Shown piece after piece: positions 15,332 through 22,916 of a stretch of DNA of 32,189 nucleotides. Made by a program: the position numbers and the translations under genes. Source of the stretch: a virus; the IMG/VR virus record IMGVR_UViG_3300031227_000242, positions 1 to 32,189 of that record; one strand, given 5' to 3'. How positions within the stretch are numbered: the first letter of the stretch is position 1; each line of letters starts with the position of its first letter. The notes under the pieces were generated by a model. The model ran no database searches. It was given only the letters and a program-made list of their open reading frames with translations, and was not told the origin of the DNA.

Positions 15332-15475
15332 CTAATATATCCCTTTTATAATACCTAACACTTTAACTTTATTACCTCTCTTAGCCTTATTCACGAACAA
15401 ATCTCTTCTATATGGACTAGTAAACTCTTTTTCAAACCTTTTACCATCCTTATTTAGCAATATAACTTTATCCAT
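15332..15475 (-). CDS. Hypothetical basic 47-residue protein
   Basis: ATG at 15475 after AAGGGGAGACAAC, a strong site. The stop of the first operon gene and this start share one base (TAATG). The product is basic and soluble (MDKVILLNKDGKRFEKEF ... KGIY), with no motif that I recognise. It is the second gene of the minus operon. Confidence 0.58.
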   Translation of the reverse strand: MDKVILLNKDGKRFEKEFTSPYRRDLFVNKAKRGNKVKVLGIIKGIY

Positions 15476-15561
15476 TAGTTGTCTCCCCTTACTATATCAA
15501 CCAATATATCCCACGCTATCATACCAATCCCTACTACCACTGTTAACACTACATAACTCAT
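15475..15561 (-). CDS. 28-residue membrane micro-protein, first gene of the minus operon
   Basis: Starts at ATG 15561 after AGAAAGGGAG. A Val/Ile-rich stretch (about 4-22) forms one transmembrane helix, followed by a short charged tail. It lies about 60 bp downstream of the minus promoter and ends in TAATG with the next gene. It is too short for family recognition; it could be a leader peptide or a genuine membrane modulator. Confidence 0.5.
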   Translation of the reverse strand: MSYVVLTVVVGIGMIAWDILVDIVRGDN

Positions 15562-15627
15562 ATTACTCGCTCCCTTTCTGAAACTGTTTTTAGATCTCAT
15601 CCAGTGCATACTCTCTTGTATGATCTA

Positions 15628-15656
15628 ATACTACACCCACTAATCTCAAAAGTCAA
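15628..15656 (-). promoter_or_regulatory. Promoter of the minus-strand early operon
   Basis: On the minus strand TTGACT (15656-15651) is followed after 17 bp by TAGTAT (15633-15628). That is five of six and four of six matches to the SigA-type hexamers with ideal spacing, about 65 bp before the first ATG of the operon. Confidence 0.68.
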
Positions 15657-15733
15657 TAGTATTTTGATAAGTTTTGCGATTAATTGTAAATGGTGTAATC
15701 CCCTATAATAAGGAAAGTGAATAATTGCACCAT

Positions 15734-15786
15734 ATCAAAATAACTTTCCAAAACTAACACTAATTATGATACATCAAAATAACTTT
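15734..15786. repeat. Pair of 14-bp direct repeats (ATCAAAATAACTTT)
   Basis: Identical 14-mers at 15734-15747 and 15773-15786, start to start 39 bp. They lie upstream of the minus promoter and are candidate binding sites for an activator or repressor. Confidence 0.65.
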
Positions 15787-15830
15787 ACCCCCCTTTCAAC
15801 AGCTAAATCACACTTTACACTCTCATCCCC

Positions 15831-16191
15831 AAAAACGTAACCAGAGCCATTATTAACTAAATGCTAACCGAACAGTTGTTCGCTTTACACTCAAATCGCC
15901 TCCAAAAACGTAACTTTGTAACCTAAACGTAACCAAAAACGTAACCACAAACATCCCATTTTTAAAGGCTATAATCGTTTCATAACCCTATGGTTACGTT
16001 TTTGAGAGTAAATATTAAAAGTATTTCTAGAGATTAACATTAATGGTTGTTTAACAAATAATCTCTTGAGAGAAAGTTTGCTGATTTTGCTTGAAAAACG
16101 TAACCACGAGGATAAAAGCCTGTGGATGTATATGTTATAAGGGTTAAGTGGTTACATTTCTTGTTACAAAAAGTTACAAAGTTACGTTTTT
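15831..16191. repeat. Iteron-like AAACGTAAC repeat cluster (candidate origin or operator)
   Basis: Seven exact copies of AAACGTAAC. Five are on the plus strand, within 15831-15842, 15904-15914, 15925-15934, 15935-15946 and 16094-16105. Two are inverted, within 15992-16003 and 16181-16191. Most extend to AAAAACGTAACC. The first two also share the preceding words CTTTACACTC and ATC-N-CC. An AT-rich stretch with an 8-bp inverted repeat (16029-16036/16069-16076) lies between copies. This layout suits an origin with iterons or a multi-operator control region. Confidence 0.75.
15869..15882. promoter_or_regulatory. LexA (SOS)-box-like site 1
   Basis: CGAACAGTTGTTCG fits the Gram-positive LexA pattern CGAAC-N4-GTTCG with both half-sites intact. 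It is within the repeat cluster, about 210 bp upstream of the minus promoter. Confidence 0.5.
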
Positions 16192-16298
16192 GCTCCAAAA
16201 CGCTAACATTCAATTTTCAAACCATTGAAACCAAAACATTAGTGTAAACCAAAATATCGATGGAGAACGGTATAGAATAAGGAAATAAACCATTGGAA

Positions 16299-16312
16299 CG
16301 AACAAATGTTCA
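16299..16312. promoter_or_regulatory. LexA (SOS)-box-like site 2
   Basis: CGAACAAATGTTCA matches CGAAC-N4-GTTC with only the last base off. It lies 17 bp upstream of the -35 element of the plus-strand promoter, a position from which a bound protein could influence late transcription. Confidence 0.45.
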
Positions 16313-16328
16313 TCTTTTGTTAAGTTCT

Positions 16329-16358
16329 TTCACATTAAATAGTGTGTATAGGTATAAT
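16329..16358 (+). promoter_or_regulatory. Promoter of the plus-strand late operon
   Basis: TTCACA (16329-16334), 18-bp spacer, TATAAT (16353-16358). The -10 is perfect and the -35 is five of six. The predicted start near 16365 precedes the tRNA-like element and the glycan cassette. Whether the phage sigma-like factor or host SigA uses it is not visible. Confidence 0.68.
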
Positions 16359-16384
16359 ATAAATGAAAGACAAAGTTACTAAAT

Positions 16385-16465
16385 GTTGGTATGGTGTAAT
16401 CGTAGCATTTATCATTCAAATCATACAAAAATGGATAAGGATTGGGTTCAATTCCCAATATCAAC
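16385..16465 (+). pseudogene. Degenerate tRNA-like element at the start of the late operon
   Basis: Acceptor strands GTTGGTA (16385-16391) and TATCAAC (16459-16465) pair over 7 bp with one G-U. The T arm is canonical: TTGGG, loop TTCAATT, CCCAA (16442-16458). A D-arm-like GTGT/GCAT pairing with a 7-base loop is present. The anticodon stem TTATC/GATAA (16409-16413/16434-16438) encloses 20 bases instead of 7, and no CCA is encoded, so it is unlikely to decode. It may be a decayed tRNA or a processing signal. Confidence 0.55.
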
Positions 16466-16523
16466 TAATATAAGAGAAGTAATTAATGTTTTAACACATC
16501 AATATAATATCGAGGTGTTTTTT

Positions 16524-16916
16524 ATGTATAAAAGAGCAATATCATTTGGATCGTTTGAATATGTACATATAGGGCACATTACATTGTTTCAAAGAATAAA
16601 AGAGCAGTGTGAAGAATTAGTTGTATGTGTATCTGATGATGAATATATAGAAAAAACAAAAGGTCACAAACCAGTGTTTACTTTATATGAAAGAATAAAA
16701 GGATTATCTAGTATTAAAGAAATCGATTATATAACTGTTCAAAGTGTACTTTTAAATAAAGAAAGAAACATAAAGTTAATGAATCCCAATGTAATATTTG
16801 TTGGTGATGACTGGAATCCAAAAAATTATAACGGCGAAGGGTTAGGAATACCTGTTATATATTTACCTAGAACTAAAGGCGTATCGTCTACGGAGTTAAG
16901 GGAGAAGGATTTATAA
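16524..16916 (+). CDS. Glycerol-3-phosphate cytidylyltransferase-like protein (TagD family)
   Basis: 130 residues, the length of TagD/GCT. SFGSFEYVHIGH carries the HxGH nucleotidyltransferase motif (15-18), GDDW occurs near 94-97, and YLPRTKGVSSTELR is the RTEGISTT-like motif. TagD makes CDP-glycerol from CTP and glycerol-3-phosphate for teichoic acid synthesis. Here it would supply an activated alditol for the two genes that follow. The ATG at 16524 has GAGGTG upstream and matches the family's N-terminus. An in-frame start at 16383 would add 47 residues that are the translated tRNA-like element, so it is rejected. Substrate (glycerol, ribitol or another alcohol) is not fixed by the sequence. 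Confidence 0.86.
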   Translation: MYKRAISFGSFEYVHIGHITLFQRIKEQCEELVVCVSDDEYIEKTKGHKPVFTLYERIKGLSSIKEIDYITVQSVLLNKERNIKLMNPNVIFVGDDWNPKNYNGEGLGIPVIYLPRTKGVSSTELREKDL

Positions 16917-17542
16917 TGTATGGGAATCAAACAGAAGCTTTTAAAATAAAAGAATTAGAAATGGTAAAAGAGATAGAGAAAATATTACCTATGTGGGATC
17001 TATGTTTACAGTTTGGAACGTTACTTGGAGTTGTAAGAGAACAAGGATTAATTGATAGCGATACAGATATAGATATATGTTATATGAGCAAGTTTAATAC
17101 TGCTAAAGATGTAGAAGCAGAAATGAAGGTAATATATAGATTACTAATAGATAAAGGAGTAATGTATAATTATTTTACAACAGATATAGATGAAACAAAA
17201 GGTTACTGGAAAGAGATATTAGGAGAAGAATTAAAACAACCAATAATCAATCCGTTCGGACAAGCACACGTTCGTATAGGAGGTAGAGATGTAGACTTCT
17301 TTACTTCATGGATAGATCAACAAGGTAATTACTGCACTTGTCAATGGGGTTGTTTAGGTAAAGCTGAGGATATATTACCGTTTAAATCTGTAATGTTATA
17401 TAATATGGAGTTTAAAGTACCATCAAACTCTGAAAATATATTAACGTCATTATATGGAGAATGGAAGATACCAAAAGGCGAAAAATGTAAATTAATGAGA
17501 AAACCATATCTAAAGGAGTGGTTAGGTGGAAAGCAAATATAA
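16916..17542 (+). CDS. LicD-family-like nucleotidyltransferase-fold protein
   Basis: 208 residues. FGTLLGVVREQG followed by DSDTDIDICY (Asp47, 49, 51, 53) is the LicD/fukutin-like signature. LicD proteins transfer phosphocholine or similar phospho-alcohols from CDP-linked donors to teichoic acids or glycans. Coming directly after a TagD-like enzyme (TAATG overlap), it may use the CDP-alcohol made by that enzyme (inference). No membrane span. It overlaps the glycosyltransferase start by 17 bases. Confidence 0.78.
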   Translation: MYGNQTEAFKIKELEMVKEIEKILPMWDLCLQFGTLLGVVREQGLIDSDTDIDICYMSKFNTAKDVEAEMKVIYRLLIDKGVMYNYFTTDIDETKGYWKEILGEELKQPIINPFGQAHVRIGGRDVDFFTSWIDQQGNYCTCQWGCLGKAEDILPFKSVMLYNMEFKVPSNSENILTSLYGEWKIPKGEKCKLMRKPYLKEWLGGKQI

Positions 17543-19379
17543 ATATTCATTTGTAATACCTTGTTACAATGCTACTGAATCAGACTTTAGAAGATGTTTA
17601 GATTATATAAAAAACCAAACAATAGAGTCGTATGAAGTTATATGTGTGGATGATGCTAGTTTAGTAGACACACCACAGATAGCTAAAGAGTACGGGTTTA
17701 AATATATAAGACATGACGTAAATAAACATAATGGTGGTGCTAGAAATACAGGTATCAGAGCAGCCATAGGTGATTATATAATATTTTGTAATAGTGATGA
17801 TTACTTTGAGTATGACACAGTTGAACAAATCGATAAAGTCAATAATGGTGAGGATATGATTATAGTGGGTTTCTCAACCTTTGGTGAAGATAAGAGATAT
17901 GAGAAGAAAAATAGGTTTGTTCCTACAGAGGAAACAACTCCAAATATATCTAAATATAATTGGAATGGAGAGGCTATGCACGTTGTTAAGCGTCAATTCC
18001 TATTAGACAATAGCTTATTTGAATTGGAAAACGTACCAGTAGCAGATAGAGATTGGACTTTAAGATTAGAGGCGTTAAAGCCTACATATGCGTTCGTACC
18101 TGATAAAGCATTATATAATTATCAATTTGGGCATGAAGGGGCTATTATGACAGACATTATGAATGGAAATATAGTGAGCAACTTAACGAACCCCGAACAT
18201 TATGAAAAGGTAGATAAAAATATAGATTTACTTATATATGAACATTCAATCCCTCAGATAGGTGGTAATACTACCTCATTAACCAACTTTGTAAAACATA
18301 TGTATAAGAAGTTTAACATCACAGTACTATATAAAAGTTGCGATTTAAATAGATTGCAAATATTACATAAGTATGCCCGATGTATTATGTATAAAGGGCA
18401 AGACCTAGAAACAGATTTACTTATATGGAATAGTAGTTGGGGATTCTACCCTCGTACGATTAAATCCAAGAAAAAGCCAATACAAATGTTACATGCTAAT
18501 TATCAAGAAGTATATGATATGTGTGGATTTAGATATAATGAGTTTACACCTAATACAAAACACGTTGCAGTTAGTCAACATGTATCTGATGTGTTTAAAG
18601 GTATGTATAATATAGATAGTGAAGTTATGTATAATATGTTAGACCCCGATGTTAAAGTAGATAAGGTATTAAGACTAATCACTGCTACTAGGTTAACACC
18701 TAAAAAGGGTTTAGATAGAATCATAAGATTTGCAGAAGAGTTAAAAAAGAGAAATAAAAAGTATTTGTGGTTTATATATGGAAAAGGACACGATCAAGAA
18801 ACTATTAATCGTATCAGTACCATAGAAAATATAATTTTAATGCCAGTAAGTTATGATTTATCACACTATATGGCGGATGCTCATTACTTAATTCATTTGT
18901 CAGATACTGAAGGAGATCCATATTGCACAAAAGAAGCATTACAAGTAAATACACCATGTCTTACTACATCGTATCCAGCTACTTATGAGCAGATAACAGA
19001 TGGTGAGAATGGTTATATATTAGATTTTGATTTATTTGAGAACGGTACAGAGAAGCAATGGGATGCAGCCATTAAGAAGATATATACAAAGATACCAGTG
19101 TTTAAATATAAATCTAAAGATAAAGCATTAGAAAAGAAATGGGTTACTGATATATTAGGAGAACCAGTAGGAGATATAAGAGATATTGTAAATGAACCTA
19201 TAGATATGACAGAATATAAACCAATAAAGCAACCACGAAATACAAATACTAACCCTAATGTAACGTTAGTAGTACCATTAAAAACGTTTACTAAAGATGG
19301 TAGGTCTTTCCTTAAAGGTAAGCCATCATTTCTTAATAACAATGAAGTGGAGTATTTAAAAGGATTAAAATATATTTAA
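17526..19379 (+). CDS. Two-domain glycosyltransferase (GT2-like plus GT4-like)
   Basis: 617 residues. The N-terminal ~230 residues are a GT-A, family 2-type domain: YSFVIPCYNA, VDDAS (41-45), HNGGARNTG, and NSDD (89-92), which fits the metal-binding DxD position. The C-terminal part (about 240-560) is GT-B, family 4-like, with TATRLTPKKGLDRI, FIYGKGHD and HLSDTEGDPYCTKEAL (the E-x7-E-like nucleotide-binding region). It starts with GTG at 17526, preceded by AAAGGAG at good spacing. Two transferases in one chain suggest addition of two sugars in turn. Target could be host wall glycan, virion protein or DNA; the neighbours favour wall-type glycan. Confidence 0.85.
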   Translation: MESKYKYSFVIPCYNATESDFRRCLDYIKNQTIESYEVICVDDASLVDTPQIAKEYGFKYIRHDVNKHNGGARNTGIRAAIGDYIIFCNSDDYFEYDTVEQIDKVNNGEDMIIVGFSTFGEDKRYEKKNRFVPTEETTPNISKYNWNGEAMHVVKRQFLLDNSLFELENVPVADRDWTLRLEALKPTYAFVPDKALYNYQFGHEGAIMTDIMNGNIVSNLTNPEHYEKVDKNIDLLIYEHSIPQIGGNTTSLTNFVKHMYKKFNITVLYKSCDLNRLQILHKYARCIMYKGQDLETDLLIWNSSWGFYPRTIKSKKKPIQMLHANYQEVYDMCGFRYNEFTPNTKHVAVSQHVSDVFKGMYNIDSEVMYNMLDPDVKVDKVLRLITATRLTPKKGLDRIIRFAEELKKRNKKYLWFIYGKGHDQETINRISTIENIILMPVSYDLSHYMADAHYLIHLSDTEGDPYCTKEALQVNTPCLTTSYPATYEQITDGENGYILDFDLFENGTEKQWDAAIKKIYTKIPVFKYKSKDKALEKKWVTDILGEPVGDIRDIVNEPIDMTEYKPIKQPRNTNTNPNVTLVVPLKTFTKDGRSFLKGKPSFLNNNEVEYLKGLKYI

Positions 19380-19395
19380 CACATAGGAGGAGTAT

Positions 19396-19716
19396 ATGAA
19401 CGCACAGGAAATGTTAGAGAAAGCATATCAAATATTATTAGGAAGATTTGATATAGAAGTAAATGAATTAAATGATGTAGAAGCTAAGAGAATAGAAACT
19501 GTTCTTGGTGATAAAGGATTGATGTTACATTTAATGCAAAGAGAGTTAGATAATAAAGGTGTCACAATGATAGGGATGTATGAAGGAAAGAAGTTAATTG
19601 ATTTTGAATTAGTACATTATTTAGCACTAGAATATAAGAATACATTTAGTAAGAAATTACTTGAGTTAATTAAAGAAGACATTAAGAATGAGGGCAAAGT
19701 AGAAGAAGGTGAATAG
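19396..19716 (+). CDS. Hypothetical protein before terminase (106 residues)
   Basis: A mostly helical, acidic protein; start ATG after ATAGGAGGAGTAT. It has no recognised motif. It sits between the glycan cassette and the small terminase and is separated from the latter by 2 bases, so it probably belongs to the packaging transcript. It could be a regulator or an accessory packaging protein, without evidence for either. Confidence 0.62.
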   Translation: MNAQEMLEKAYQILLGRFDIEVNELNDVEAKRIETVLGDKGLMLHLMQRELDNKGVTMIGMYEGKKLIDFELVHYLALEYKNTFSKKLLELIKEDIKNEGKVEEGE

Positions 19717-19718
19717 GT

Positions 19719-20126
19719 ATGCCAACAAAGCCAACAGGGAATCCAGTAGGATGTCCTACTAAAATGACACCGGAAACAGTCCAAAAACTAGAAGAGGGTT
19801 TTCTAATAGGTTTAACGGACAGAGAGTGTTGTCTATTTGGAGGGATTGTTCCACAAACATTATATAATTACATTAAAGAACACCCAGATTTTTCGACCAG
19901 AAAAGAACTATTGAAAGATCAACCACGAATTAAAGCTAAACAGAATATTGTGGGTTCGATAAACGATGGTAATGTTCTTGACAGTAAATGGTATGCAGAG
20001 CGTAAGAGTAAGAAAGAGTTTAGTGTTAGAACTGAAGTAGAGACATCTGAGGTGGATGAGCTTAAAGAGTATGAAGATTTAACATCTGAAGAACTTAGAA
20101 AGTTAATACCAAATGATACCAAATGA
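19719..20126 (+). CDS. Terminase small subunit
   Basis: 135 residues. The N-terminus GNPVGCPTKMTPETVQKLEE leads into a helix-turn-helix-like segment (about 28-55, GLTDRECCLFGGIVPQTLYNYI). A charged C-terminal tail follows (ELKEYEDLTSEELRKLI). This domain order and its position overlapping the large subunit by 14 bases identify the DNA-recognising small terminase. It selects the packaging site and regulates the large subunit. Confidence 0.82.
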   Translation: MPTKPTGNPVGCPTKMTPETVQKLEEGFLIGLTDRECCLFGGIVPQTLYNYIKEHPDFSTRKELLKDQPRIKAKQNIVGSINDGNVLDSKWYAERKSKKEFSVRTEVETSEVDELKEYEDLTSEELRKLIPNDTK

Positions 20127-21501
20127 GGTTCAATATAACGCTCGTAAAGTATTAGCACGTCGACATTTCTGGGAGTATGCTAAATTGATGTCTAGCCAAT
20201 TTTATAACGAAGAGAAGGAATATGTAAAAGACTTCTGTAATCAATTACAAGAATTTTATGAAAGTCCAACTGAGCGTATTATGGTAGTTAATATGCCACC
20301 AAGACATGCTAAGTCATACACCGCGACTAATTTTTGTCAATGGGTATTGGGTAAACAACCAAGGACAAGAGTTATGACAGCATCATATAATGAAAAAGTG
20401 TCTAGTAGATTTGCTAAGCAAGTAAGAAACAAGATACTAGAGATTAAAGCAAGTAAGAGGATTGTATATAACGACATCTTTCCAAAGACGAAAATAAAAC
20501 ACGGTGAGGCAAGTGCTCAGATGTGGAGTCTGGAAGGTATGGAAGAAACGAGTTACTTAGCTACCTCAAGAACAGGTACAGCAACATCATTCGGGGCTGA
20601 TATACTGATCATCGATGATATGATCAAGTCAGCAGAAGAAGCATATAATGAGGTGCTATTAGAAGAACATTGGGAGTGGTTTAATAACACCATGTTATCA
20701 CGCTTAGAAGGTGATTATAAGATAATAATTATAATGACTAGATGGAGTACAAAGGATCTAGCAGGAAAGATATTAGAAGCATATCATGTTGACAGACATA
20801 TCAATTATAAAGCACAACAGGACGACGGAACCATGTTATGTGATAGCGTGTTAACTAAAGAAGCATTTGAATTCAAAACACAGAACATGAATAAGGATAT
20901 AATACTCGCCAATTACCAACAAGAACCAATAGATATTAAAGGTAGGTTATATACAGGGTTTAAGACATACACAGAACACCCTAAGTTTAGAGGTATTTAT
21001 AATTACACAGATACGGCTGATACAGGTGATGACTATTTGTGTTCAATAACATATGGGTTATATGAGAAACAAGCATATGTGTTAGACATTATATATACAA
21101 AGGATAAAATGGAACTAACTGAACCAATGGTAGCAAAAGCCTTATATGATTGTAAGGTTAATATAGCAAGAGTAGAGTCGAATAACGGTGGTAGAGGGTT
21201 CGCTAGGAATGTAGATAGATTGACTAAACAAATGGGCAATCGTACATCTAATGTTGAATGGTTTCATCAATCACATAACAAAGTAGCAAGAATAATGAGT
21301 GCGTCAACAGGCGTAGTTAACAACATCATAATGCCTAGTAATTGGGCTGATAGGTGGGCAGACTTCTATAAGGATACGCTGTCATATCAAAAAGAAGGAA
21401 AGAATAAGCATGATGATAATGCAGATACTCTTTCAGGGATATGGGAGACAATAGATCGTGGGCAAGTGACAATATTAGATAGAAACCAATTCGGGTTTTA
21501 A
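20113..21501 (+). CDS. Terminase large subunit (ATPase-nuclease)
   Basis: 462 residues. ATPase: Walker A variant PPRHAKSYT (62-70, with Ala where PPRHGKS has Gly) and Walker B LIIDD (165-169). The nuclease domain (about 280-440) includes YTDTADTGDD and LDIIYTKD, an RNase H-like pattern with catalytic Asp, and EGKNKHDDNADT near the C-terminus. It drives DNA translocation into the prohead and cuts the concatemer. The start ATG overlaps the small subunit; the site is weak, so coupling is likely. Packaging type (cos or headful) cannot be read here. Confidence 0.93.
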   Translation: MIPNEVQYNARKVLARRHFWEYAKLMSSQFYNEEKEYVKDFCNQLQEFYESPTERIMVVNMPPRHAKSYTATNFCQWVLGKQPRTRVMTASYNEKVSSRFAKQVRNKILEIKASKRIVYNDIFPKTKIKHGEASAQMWSLEGMEETSYLATSRTGTATSFGADILIIDDMIKSAEEAYNEVLLEEHWEWFNNTMLSRLEGDYKIIIIMTRWSTKDLAGKILEAYHVDRHINYKAQQDDGTMLCDSVLTKEAFEFKTQNMNKDIILANYQQEPIDIKGRLYTGFKTYTEHPKFRGIYNYTDTADTGDDYLCSITYGLYEKQAYVLDIIYTKDKMELTEPMVAKALYDCKVNIARVESNNGGRGFARNVDRLTKQMGNRTSNVEWFHQSHNKVARIMSASTGVVNNIIMPSNWADRWADFYKDTLSYQKEGKNKHDDNADTLSGIWETIDRGQVTILDRNQFGF

Positions 21502-21515
21502 AAGGGAGTGACGCA

Positions 21516-22916
21516 ATGATAAGTATAAATCCAACATTAGTGCCAGGGTTAAAAGAGGGGAAGATACCAGCAAGTGTACTCAACGGTATATTAACACAAC
21601 ATATATCAATGGCTGCAGACTGGCTAACTCAATACAACTATTACTTGGGTACAATGGATATAGACGATAAGACAAGGACGATTAGTTCAGCACCAAATAA
21701 CATATTAGTTAATGCTTTTCCTAAGTACATAACAGATATAAACGTTGGATACTTTTTAGGTAATCCAATAACATATAAAGCAACAGAGGATAAAGATGCA
21801 GACACGTTACAATCTATTGTGGATAAATATAAGATGCAAACTATTAGCTTAGAAGATATGAAGAACGCATTGTATGCTTCTCAAATGGGATTATCAAATG
21901 AGATAACATATTTAAACGAATCCGGAGACGTTGTTAGTAGAGCAGTTAATCCAATGCAAGGTACATTAGTCGTAGATGATACATTGGAGGCTAATAAGTT
22001 ATTCGGACTGTATTATATACCAGTATATGATGAAAACGGAACTGCCACACATTATACATATACTATCGTAACCGATACACATATGCTTAAAGGTGATAGC
22101 ACCGACATGAATCATATTGAGTTTACTAGTTCAGAGCCAGTAGCACACTTCTTTGGAGCAGTACCATACATAGAAATCAGGAACAATGAATCGTATATAG
22201 GTGACTATGAGTTAGTTAAGAGCTTGATAGATGCTTATAATACACTTACATCAAACAATGTAGATGATATAGAACAGTTTGTAGATGCTATCCTTGTATT
22301 AAAGGGTGCAGAACTTACAGATGAGCAGCTTAAATTGCTTAGAGAAATGAAAGCTATGAAGTTACCAATAGATGGTGAGGCTGAATATTTAACTAAACAA
22401 CTAGAAGCAACAGGGCTTGATTTAGGTTTAACTAGACTACAAAAAGATATACATAAGTTTAGTATGACACCAGATATGACAGATGAGAACTTTGCTGGTA
22501 ATTCAAGTGGTGTAGCACTAGAGTTCAAGTTACTACCTTTTGAAATGAATACTAAGAACAAACAAAAGTATTTTGAAAAAGCTTTACGTGAAAGATTATC
22601 ACTATATGCTAATCTTGGAGTAGTTAAAGGAGATAGCAACACAATAGAACCATATAATATACAAATACAATTCAAACGTGGACTACCTAACAACTTGGTA
22701 GAATTGGCTACAATAGTATCACAATTAGCAAACATCGCACCACAAGAGGATCTATTAGGGTTGTTACCGTTTATAGAGAATCCAAAGGAAGCAGTAGATA
22801 GCATTAAAGCAGAGAACAAAGAGAAACAAGACCAAATGTCGGAATCATTCACTAATGTAGGTAATACGGAGGCAGAAGATGGCAAATCTAAACCAAAGCG
22901 AGAAGATACACAATAA
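21516..22916 (+). CDS. Portal protein (SPP1 gp6-like)
   Basis: 466 residues, an SPP1-type portal. Landmarks include the N-terminal region with YNYYLGTMD, VNAFPKYITDINVGYFLGNP, and a long helical C-terminus with NFAGNSSGVALEFKL. Portals form the dodecameric ring at the capsid vertex for DNA entry and exit. It starts with ATG after AAAGGGAGTGACGCA. Its 3' end overlaps the MuF gene by 38 bases, as in related phages. Confidence 0.9.
   Translation: MISINPTLVPGLKEGKIPASVLNGILTQHISMAADWLTQYNYYLGTMDIDDKTRTISSAPNNILVNAFPKYITDINVGYFLGNPITYKATEDKDADTLQSIVDKYKMQTISLEDMKNALYASQMGLSNEITYLNESGDVVSRAVNPMQGTLVVDDTLEANKLFGLYYIPVYDENGTATHYTYTIVTDTHMLKGDSTDMNHIEFTSSEPVAHFFGAVPYIEIRNNESYIGDYELVKSLIDAYNTLTSNNVDDIEQFVDAILVLKGAELTDEQLKLLREMKAMKLPIDGEAEYLTKQLEATGLDLGLTRLQKDIHKFSMTPDMTDENFAGNSSGVALEFKLLPFEMNTKNKQKYFEKALRERLSLYANLGVVKGDSNTIEPYNIQIQFKRGLPNNLVELATIVSQLANIAPQEDLLGLLPFIENPKEAVDSIKAENKEKQDQMSESFTNVGNTEAEDGKSKPKREDTQ

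Larger units (their letters stand above)
15562..16380. other. Non-coding divergent control region
   Basis: About 820 bases separate the first genes of the two operons. They hold both promoters, the AAACGTAAC cluster, the 14-bp repeat pair, two LexA-like boxes and a 12-of-13 direct repeat (AAACCATTGAAAC at 16219, AAACCATTGGAAC at 16287). I see no ORF with a ribosome binding site; the longest chance ORF with ATG is about 21 codons. Confidence 0.8.

Noticed and set aside
15704-15709. TATAAT on the plus strand as an additional promoter
   Set aside because: No -35-like hexamer at 16-18 bp upstream, and no plus-strand gene follows nearby.
16383-16523. N-terminal 47-codon extension of the TagD-like protein
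   Set aside because: It translates the tRNA-like element, has no ribosome binding site, and the family starts at the ATG at 16524 (GAGGTG upstream).
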